A stretch of 64,000 nucleotides of DNA, taken from contig NZ_JAKVRD010000020.1 of NCBI RefSeq assembly GCF_022814865.1, positions 1-64,000 of the forward strand, written 5' to 3'. The translations under genes were made by a program, and so were the position numbers. The notes under the pieces were generated by a model. The model was given only the letters and a program-made list of their open reading frames with translations. It had not been told where the DNA came from and did no database searches. Of this stretch, positions 58,624-64,000 are shown piece by piece. Source of the stretch: Shimia aestuarii (GTDB lineage: Bacteria > Pseudomonadota > Alphaproteobacteria > Rhodobacterales > Rhodobacteraceae). Each line of letters starts with the position of its first letter. Position 1 is the first letter of the stretch.

Positions 58624-59431
58624 AGTCTTGGTTCTGTTGTCGGCTGGAAGAGATGAGTTTTCGGGCAAAGCCGTGCCGTCGGCCTCAGACGCGCGTGCGG
58701 TCAAAATGGCTTTGAACCTGAAAAATGCAGATGTGACCTACGCGCACATTGGATCGGCGGACGAGCCGTCTCTAAGGCTGTATCTTGGTTTGGGTTGCCC
58801 TGAAATTGAAGTTTGGACGTTGGAAGCAGACGCGTCTTTGTCGTCTACACTTTCTAAGCATTTAGAAGCCATCGAAGCGGATTTGATTTTGACAGGAGCC
58901 GCCTCGAGTTCAATGGCCTCGCAGGGTCTCTTGCCGTATAAGCTTGCTTCCAAACTGTCGCGCCTGTTGCTGCCAGGAGTAGTTTCAGTCGACCTAGAAA
59001 GCTCCAGAATTACGGGTGTTTGCCCCGCACCTGATAGGACACGCCGGTTGATCGCCGCTGAGTTGCCGGCGATCGCAACCGTATCTCCTCTCGCACCGGA
59101 TCCGGGACAGGTCGTTCAATCATGGCAGCGCTCGGGGAGGATTGTGCGCGAGACTGACACATCAATTTCCGTTTCCAAACAAGTGCCTAATGTCGCGAGA
59201 CGTAGGTTTCGAGCCAAGCCTTTGACCGTGCCAGTTGGAAATCGAGCATGGGAGCGGGTGCGCTCGGTCATCGGATCAGTCGACGTGGCGCCGAAGGCTA
59301 GGGCGATGTCTCCAGAACAAGCCGCTCAGGCAATCCTGTCCAAACTCGAAGACCTTGGCTTTGCGGTGGCGGAGTCTAGCGCAAATGATGACGCAAAAAA
59401 AACAAAGGTGGGAGAAGATTCAAATGACTAA
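58616..59431 (+). CDS. etfB: ETF beta-like subunit of the demethylase module
   Basis: The 271-residue divergent EtfB has KVLVLLSAGRDEFSGKAVPS, SDARAVKMALNLKNADVTYA, LGLGCPEIEVW and the loop DLILTGAASSSMASQGLLPY that replaces the usual GKQxxD segment. VARRRFRAKPLTVPVGNRAW takes the place of the canonical signature. The AMP-site block is therefore altered compared with EtfB at 34057. It lies between the alpha-like gene and a rhodanese gene, overlapping both by eight bases. Confidence 0.82.
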   Translation: MVKVLVLLSAGRDEFSGKAVPSASDARAVKMALNLKNADVTYAHIGSADEPSLRLYLGLGCPEIEVWTLEADASLSSTLSKHLEAIEADLILTGAASSSMASQGLLPYKLASKLSRLLLPGVVSVDLESSRITGVCPAPDRTRRLIAAELPAIATVSPLAPDPGQVVQSWQRSGRIVRETDTSISVSKQVPNVARRRFRAKPLTVPVGNRAWERVRSVIGSVDVAPKARAMSPEQAAQAILSKLEDLGFAVAESSANDDAKKTKVGEDSND

Positions 59432-59801
59432 GACACTGAAATCGTTGAGCGAAGAAGCCTCTAAGGATGTTGAGCAGGTTTCGACGAAGGAAGCCCTATC
59501 CTTGTTCAAGGAGGGGAACACTGTTTTTGTCGACGTCCGTGAGGATCACGAAAGAGCGGGGTCCGGAACGATCCCGGGGGCAGTCCATTTGCCGCGATCT
59601 CTTCTGGAGTGGAAATTAGACTGCGGCGATCCCAATCACCGGCCTGAAGTCTTCGATGCAGTTAGGCCGATTTTCTTTTGCGGTGGCGGCGGTCGTGGGC
59701 TTTTGTCAGCAAAGCTTGCTCAAGAAATGGGCGTGACAGGAGCTCGAAATCTCAACGGCGGGTTTCGGGCTTGGGTGTCGTTCGATGGTCCCTTGGTATG
59801 A
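59424..59801 (+). CDS. rhodanese-domain protein
   Basis: The 125-residue single rhodanese domain has STKEALSLFKEGNTVFVDVR, EDHERAGSGTIPGAVHLPRS, the active-site loop FFCGGGGRGLLSAKLA (CGGGGR, six residues) and GARNLNGGFRAWVSFDGP. A Cys in the loop indicates sulfurtransferase capacity; the RGLLSAKLAQEMG helix is standard. It may supply sulfur for the iron-sulfur cofactors of the neighbouring proteins. The start overlaps the ETF beta-like gene by eight bases. Confidence 0.88.
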   Translation: MTKTLKSLSEEASKDVEQVSTKEALSLFKEGNTVFVDVREDHERAGSGTIPGAVHLPRSLLEWKLDCGDPNHRPEVFDAVRPIFFCGGGGRGLLSAKLAQEMGVTGARNLNGGFRAWVSFDGPLV

Positions 59802-59826
59802 TGGAAGTCAATTGACACACATTAAG

Positions 59827-59841
59827 TGACATGTCAAAAAG
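59827..59841. promoter_or_regulatory. GntR operator-like motif 3
   Basis: TGACATGTCA is a perfect 10-bp palindrome followed by AAAA; ATATGACAAAAT lies 15 bases on. It sits 130 bases before ridA. Same core as the motifs at 52905 and 53704. Confidence 0.55.
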
Positions 59842-59954
59842 GCCGCTATGATATGACAAAATAGGCGATTGTCATAAATGTGATGAAGGTAACTGTAGCA
59901 GAAGTTGCGATCGCGGCTGGACGAGTAAAAAAACTTCTAGAATAGGAGGATGTT

Positions 59955-60302
59955 TTGATCATTGAACGTTTGGACCTAACCCCACGGTACTCAAAAATCG
60001 TGAAGCGTGGCGACATCGTTTATCTAGCTGGGCTAATTGCCGAGACATGGGACGCAGACATCGCGATCCAATCCCAAGAAGTCTTCAATCAGATAGACGA
60101 ACTTCTGGCAAAAGCTGGAACGAATAAGTCCAGGCTGCTGACTATGACCTGCTGGATCGCTGATTTTGCCGACTATGGAGTATTCAACGAGACTTATGAC
60201 GGTTGGATCGACACCCAAAACCTACCAGCGCGGGCTACGGTAAAAGCTGAACTGCTGGATCCTACACTCAAGATTGAAATTATGGTCACGGCCGCTGTTT
60301 GA
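59955..60302 (+). CDS. RidA-family enamine/imine deaminase-like protein
   Basis: The 115-residue protein starts at TTG after AGGAGG. It has the RidA/YjgF pattern: RYSKIVKRGDIVYLAGLIAE, QSQEVFNQIDELLAKAGTNK, and NLPARATVKAELLDPTLKIE ending in IMVTAAV. The conserved Arg (PARATV) and Glu (IEIMV) of the active pocket are present. RidA hydrolyses reactive enamine or imine intermediates. Imines arise when N-methyl amino acids or proline are oxidised, so it fits as a detoxifying step of this module. Confidence 0.9.
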   Translation: MIIERLDLTPRYSKIVKRGDIVYLAGLIAETWDADIAIQSQEVFNQIDELLAKAGTNKSRLLTMTCWIADFADYGVFNETYDGWIDTQNLPARATVKAELLDPTLKIEIMVTAAV

Positions 60303-60358
60303 GCGCTGACCCAAACTTACGAGAGAGAAAACGAGACTCACTTCACTGGACGAATTCG

Positions 60359-60720
60359 TGAGCTACTCCCCAATCCTTGGACAGGATTCCACGTAACTTT
60401 AGCTACTCTCGGCTCCTGCTGATCGGTTTGGTTTTCGTTTCTTCTCAGTCAATAGACCACGGCTGGCGGCTTGCCGACAAGGGCGGAAGGGCGCTTCTGC
60501 GGTTGTGGACTCGATCCACTTTTCGACACCGGCGTTCGCCTCTGATCCGGTCTCCCAAGCGTGCAGGTAGATACACTCGTATTTTAGGCTCCGCCAGAGC
60601 CGTTCGACAAAGATGTTGTCGAGGAAGCGCCCCTTGCCATCCATCGAGAAGCCATGCGGTACCAACCCAGCGAATGGTCGATCGGTGTTTGAGTCAAACC
60701 GCCCGAGAACTGGCACCAAT
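60359..60720 (-). mobile_element. IS3-family transposase C-terminal remnant with right end
   Basis: On the minus strand the frame reads SMDGKGRFLDNIFVERLWRS, LKYECIYLHAWETGSEANAG and VEKWIESTT, the E-containing C-terminal part of an IS3-family OrfB; a frameshift follows near 60530, but the last block (PPAVVY-like, with a QQE tail) is still visible in another frame. The right terminal sequence GGGGAGTAGCTCA is at 60371-60359 on this strand. The 5' side is fused to an IS30 fragment at about 60720. Confidence 0.75.
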
Positions 60721-61300
60721 CGTATGACTGTCGGTGTTCATGATCTCGGGCCGCTGATGAATGGACCGATCTGGTGGAAACATCTGGCCTCTGGGGCGTC
60801 TGGCATAGCGCGGCCGTCGTTTCTTTCGACGGCTGGGCAGATGGCGCGCCAGCCGCTCGGATTGACCTTCGCGGCTGTAGACATAGGCGTAGATGGTTTC
60901 ATGGCTCACCCGAATCGGCTACGCATCATATCCAAGTCGGCCCGCAATCTGTTCCGGTGTCCATCCTGTCTTCAGGCGGTCAATCACATGCGCGCGCAAA
61001 CCCTTCAAGCGGATCAGCTTCCGCCGTCGCGCACGCCTGGTATCTGCCGTCCGCTGTGCATTTACGCCGTAGTACCCATTCAGATACGACAGCTCTTCGT
61101 CTTGGAATCCGTTGCGCTTGATCTCGCGATAGACAGTCGAGCGATGTCTGCCGATCACTGCCGCGATCTTGCTCACCGGGATCTTTGCATTCAACATATC
61201 CTCGATTGCGCGCCGCTCACGCAAATCCAGTTCTGTGTGGGCCATGTCCGTTCTCCTTGCTTGTCAGCAAGATAGGGGATTTGTCGCAAGCCAGTTTAGA
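60721..61300 (-). mobile_element. IS30-family transposase, broken
   Basis: A start at 61245 encodes HTELDLRERRAIEDMLNAKI, PVSKIAAVIGRHRSTVYREI and KRNGF, the N-terminal helix-turn-helix of IS30-family transposases, then GWTPEQIAGRLGYDA and a premature stop at 60919. The next frame section continues SHETIYAYVYSREGQSERLA, RHLPSRRKKRRPRYARRPRG to about 60740. The DDE catalytic domain is missing and replaced by IS3-family sequence. So the element is a dead chimera. Left-end sequence probably lies near 61290-61310. Nothing further was recognised in 61301-61515. Confidence 0.8.
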
Positions 61301-61515
61301 ATGTGCCCCTACACTCCAACTGGGCTGATAAGGTTTATTATGTTAAGTATTTGGCTTTCGACCCTTTGCAGCCATCCAATTCTTATACGAATGCTGCGGC
61401 GCAGTTCCATCGAAACCCTTGTTCGCGCATCTTTGGTCGCGCTGTAGAAAGTGAGTTCCGTAGGTGCAGCGCTCTGGTTTAGGTTACTTGAAGAAGCCAA
61501 CAGGATGGAAGGCAA

Positions 61516-62220
61516 ATGAGCGACAAAGAGCAGCACTCGCCACCCCAAAGACTTGAAAACCACAAGAGACCTAGGGATCACATCCTGAACATCATCAAGG
61601 CTGCACTTTCAACCGCACCGTTCGGCGGTGGCATCGCCTCCCTGATGACAGATTACATCCCGTCAATGAAGGAAAAGCGACTGGAAAAATTCGTCCGAGA
61701 AATCGCGGCTGACTTGAAGTCTCTTCAAGATCGCATCGACGAAGAATTGATTCAGACGGACGAGTTTGCTTTCGTTCTGGAAAGGTGCTTACGCGGAGCG
61801 GCAGAACATTACCAATCAGAGAAGCTAACGGCCTTTCGAGGCATTCTTATGAATTCAGCGGTTGGATCCGGCGTCGCAGCGGATGAAGGGGAGTATTACC
61901 TCAACGTGGTTGAAAGGCTGTCGGCACTGCATTTGCGCATTTTGTCCTTTCTATCCGATCCGAAGTCATATTTGCAAAGCCATCAAATACCAGAAGAACG
62001 AATCCGTGGCGGGTTTCCTAACTTCATGCCGGTTGCGATCCCAGGGGTGGATCTTGAGGCAATCAAGAGTGCATTCGGAGACCTTTACCAATTTGGTTTC
62101 CTCAACACGGACAAATCAATGTTCAACACAATGACAGCGTCGCAGGGATTAGACCTTCTTGGCGACCGATTAACGGATGCCGGCCATCGCTTCGTTGCTT
62201 TTTGCAAGACGCCACAATAG
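61516..62220 (+). CDS. hypothetical protein, possibly defence-related
   Basis: The 234-residue soluble protein starts at an ATG with a weak upstream site. A small glycine-containing hydrophobic block (ALSTAPFGGGIASLMTDYIP) is followed by a long charged helix region (KEKRLEKFVREIAADLKSLQ, DRIDEELIQTDEFAFVLERC). Next come YQSEKLTAFRGILMNSAVGS and a C-terminal winged-helix-like part (LSALHLRILSFLSDPKSYLQ, LYQFGFLNTDK). This 'PFGG.IASL...KRL..F' layout recurs in uncharacterised proteins of bacterial accessory islands. I cannot give a function. Its neighbours are an IS chimera and an HNH nuclease. Confidence 0.6.
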   Translation: MSDKEQHSPPQRLENHKRPRDHILNIIKAALSTAPFGGGIASLMTDYIPSMKEKRLEKFVREIAADLKSLQDRIDEELIQTDEFAFVLERCLRGAAEHYQSEKLTAFRGILMNSAVGSGVAADEGEYYLNVVERLSALHLRILSFLSDPKSYLQSHQIPEERIRGGFPNFMPVAIPGVDLEAIKSAFGDLYQFGFLNTDKSMFNTMTASQGLDLLGDRLTDAGHRFVAFCKTPQ

Positions 62221-62376
62221 CTAGTGACCAGTGGGCGTGCAGATTGCGGGCCGGACAATCCGGAATTTCACCTTGGTTATGGGGTGCAACAATCCCAGCC
62301 CAAAATGGCTAAATTTCTGATCAAGCTTTTCGCGTTTGTTCCGGTGCCGGGTTAGCCTTCGCCAGTTTCCGTGGGC

Positions 62377-62667
62377 TTACCAACTACGTTTCCGATAGGG
62401 TGACTTTGTGCGTGTAGTTGTCTTGTTAGACTTTCGCTGGTTGGCACGAGTTTGTAGCGCCTGGAGGTTTCTGCGCGCATTGGTTCCGCCCTTGGACTTC
62501 GGCCAGATGTGGTCGACCTGCCAACCCATGGGGCTGTTTCTGCCATAGGCCGGTTTGTAGATTACGTTACCCTGGCTATCCCTACGATAGAGATTTGGGT
62601 TTTTTCCCTTGACGCGGGGCGCCTTGGCCCATGCGTGCTGAGCTTTCCAGTTGGTTAAATAGGGCAT
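62377..62667 (-). CDS. HNH endonuclease domain protein
   Basis: The 96-residue protein carries the HNH motif WQVDHIWPKSKGGTNARRNL followed by QALQTRANQRKSNK: the DH pair, N of RNL, and the final N/K-rich helix. No zinc-binding CxxC pairs are seen, as in small HNH proteins. It precedes, on the same strand, nothing within the window; the SbcC-like gene lies upstream and ends 15 bases before its start region, so the two may be co-transcribed. It could be a small nuclease of a defence or mobile unit. Confidence 0.82.
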   Translation of the reverse strand: MPYLTNWKAQHAWAKAPRVKGKNPNLYRRDSQGNVIYKPAYGRNSPMGWQVDHIWPKSKGGTNARRNLQALQTRANQRKSNKTTTRTKSPYRKRSW

Positions 62668-62681
62668 TCGTTTTCCTTTCG

Positions 62682-64000
62682 TTAGGCAGCGTTTCTTCGT
62701 GGGTGAATGTGGGAGCCGGTCGGCGTGATCTCGATATCGAAGCCTTCGGTGATCATGGTCTTCACCTGTTCGGTGTGAGAGATCAAACCGACCGAACGCA
62801 TGTGGTTGGTGAGGTCATAAAGCGTCTCAAGAGCGGTATTCAGCGTGTCCTCGTCGAGTGTTCCGAAGCCCTCGTCGATGAAAATCGCATCTAGCTTGAT
62901 GCCACCGCTGTTGCGCTGAACAACGTCTGAAAGTCCAAGGGCAAGTGCGAGCGATGCCTGGAACCCCTCCCCTCCCGATAGGGTCTTTGTGGGTCTCGAT
63001 TTTTCGGTGTTCCCGTCGAAAACAGAGATTTCCAACCCTTGTTTTTGGCGGCCGCCACCGGTGACTTCGGGTCGCATCAATTGATATCGCCCATCAGTCA
63101 TTGGCCCGAGACGGTGATTGGCAGCCAAAAGCACTTCGTCAAACATTGCAGCGATGGCAAAATCCGGGAGACGTACTTTCCGGTCGTTATTTCCGTTGAC
63201 CAGGTCCGAAAGCCCACCAACGGGTCCATACTCTTTCTCAAGGTCGTTGATTTGCGTGGTCAGGCGCTGAACTTGACCTAGCACCTGTTGCCGTCCGTCG
63301 AGTTCGTTTTTCAGGCGAGACTGGGCATCCCGGCTCTGTTCCAACGCTGCCCGCGCTTCATTTCGAGCCTTGGTCAGCAAGGCGAGATCAGGAGTGGGCT
63401 GATCCCCGATGTCTTCCGTCAATCCACGAAGCCGTGCGGTAATTGCTGCAACACGATTTTCGTAGTCGCTTATCTGTGCCTCTAGAACGGAGTACTGGGC
63501 AACATCGTCTTTTGCTGCCTGGAAAGCCTCCTCGTTCAGCCCGACTTTTTCGAGTTGGCCGAAGAATTCACCTTGTGCTTTCTTCAAGCCCTCGGATGTT
63601 TTTGCGACACCGTTCTGCGCGATCTTTGCGGCTTCCTCGGCTGCGCTGAAGACAACGGCCGCATCCTTTTCGTCGGCAACGGCAGCTTCATGATCGGCGG
63701 CCAGTTGGTCGTGCTTTGCAATAGCTGCCGAGAGCGCTTCAGAAAGCGCGTTCACGGGGCGCAGCTCATCGGGTACGCCTTTGAGCGTCGTGTCATAGGC
63801 GGTCTGTGCCCGGACCTCGACACCTTTGGCATCCGATACGGCCGACTTTGCGTTTTCTAGTGCTTGGGCTGCATTGCTGGCGAAAGCTTCGGCGGAAGAA
63901 ATCTCACCCTCGAGATCCGCAAATCTGTTATCAGCTTCGAGCGCAGTTTTCTCCTCGCGTGCCGCCAAGAGGATCGGGGCCAGTGCCACGCGATCTCTCT
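62682..64000 (-). CDS. sbcC: SbcC-like ATPase, C-terminal part (gene runs off window)
   Basis: About 440 residues are visible; the frame stays open to the window edge, so the start is missing. The first 250 residues are an alternating coiled coil rich in Ala, Glu and Lys. The rest is the C-terminal half of an SMC/SbcC-type ABC ATPase: MFDEVLLAANHRLGPMTDGR, the signature motif TKTLSGGEGFQASLALALGL and Walker B in LDAIFIDEGFGTLDEDTLNT, with the final HTEQVKTMI. SbcC with the nuclease SbcD processes DNA ends and hairpins. On a plasmid next to an HNH gene it may instead be part of a defence system; sbcD would be expected beyond the edge. Confidence 0.85.
   Translation of the reverse strand, partial: RDRVALAPILLAAREEKTALEADNRFADLEGEISSAEAFASNAAQALENAKSAVSDAKGVEVRAQTAYDTTLKGVPDELRPVNALSEALSAAIAKHDQLAADHEAAVADEKDAAVVFSAAEEAAKIAQNGVAKTSEGLKKAQGEFFGQLEKVGLNEEAFQAAKDDVAQYSVLEAQISDYENRVAAITARLRGLTEDIGDQPTPDLALLTKARNEARAALEQSRDAQSRLKNELDGRQQVLGQVQRLTTQINDLEKEYGPVGGLSDLVNGNNDRKVRLPDFAIAAMFDEVLLAANHRLGPMTDGRYQLMRPEVTGGGRQKQGLEISVFDGNTEKSRPTKTLSGGEGFQASLALALGLSDVVQRNSGGIKLDAIFIDEGFGTLDEDTLNTALETLYDLTNHMRSVGLISHTEQVKTMITEGFDIEITPTGSHIHPRRNAA

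Noticed and set aside
1-64000. CRISPR arrays, rRNA or tRNA genes
   Set aside because: No regularly spaced identical repeats, no complete cloverleaf and no rRNA sequence were recognised on either strand.

Overview
The window looks like part of a large conjugative plasmid from an alphaproteobacterium of the Rhodobacteraceae (marine Roseobacter group). The reasons are a DnaA-like plasmid initiator of the kind known from Rhodobacterales, RepA/RepB-type partition proteins, a plasmid DUF1403-ScpB pair, a VirB/VirD4 transfer system with a VirD2-type relaxase, high GC content, and catabolic genes closest in character to alphaproteobacterial ones. All functions below are read from sequence motifs; no database search was run.

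Layout. 0-2.2 kb is a scrap zone: two IS6-family transposase fragments, a frameshifted SPW-like membrane gene, an intact AbiEi-like antitoxin gene and the broken end of an AbiEii-like toxin gene. 2.4-8.9 kb is the maintenance core: DnaA-like initiator, parA, parB, a tyrosine recombinase, DUF1403 and ScpB. Four perfect 16-bp palindromes (CTTCCCCGCGGGGAAG) and one degenerate copy lie in and around parAB, some inside the coding sequence, and are the likely parS centromere. 8.9-15.9 kb is accessory: ImmA/IrrE peptidase with an XRE regulator, a SEC-C-like zinc-knuckle protein between two small novel proteins, a TacAT toxin-antitoxin pair, ArdC antirestriction, a SIR2-like DUF4917 protein and three small plasmid genes. 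16.0-33.0 kb is conjugation: a candidate oriT whose nic core matches a T-DNA border, VirD1/MobC-like and VirD2 relaxosome genes, virD4, and on the other strand virB1-B2-B3-B4, a VirB7-like lipoprotein, a VirB5 paralogue carrying an inserted transglycosylase domain, virB5, an unknown gene, and virB6-B8-B9-B10-B11.

33.1-49.3 kb appears to encode a complete route from cyclohexanol (or a similar cyclic alcohol) to central metabolism: cyclohexanol dehydrogenase, cyclohexanone (Baeyer-Villiger) monooxygenase, lactone hydrolase, an iron-type hydroxyacid dehydrogenase, aldehyde dehydrogenase, a CaiB-type CoA transferase for adipate, acyl-CoA dehydrogenase, a fused enoyl-CoA hydratase/3-hydroxyacyl-CoA dehydrogenase, a PcaF-type thiolase, and an ETF pair. 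The genes lie in two divergent operons around an IclR regulator with a clear palindromic operator; an AraC regulator follows. Each long gap in the minus-strand operon holds a GC-rich hairpin.

49.3-60.3 kb is a second catabolic region: an Lrp/PutR-like regulator, DUF2000, a hotdog thioesterase and proline dehydrogenase, then a GntR regulator, a DgcA/StcD-type flavin demethylase, a DgcB-type iron-sulfur membrane protein, a second ETF pair, a rhodanese and a RidA protein. The demethylase module is bracketed by inward-facing IS3-family ends and carries repeats of a TGACAT(A/G)T(C/T)A operator-like motif. Removal of N-methyl groups from a proline-type betaine, feeding proline to the dehydrogenase, is the best guess. 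60.3-64 kb holds an IS3/IS30 chimera, an unknown gene, an HNH nuclease and the C-terminal part of an SbcC-like ATPase that runs off the window.
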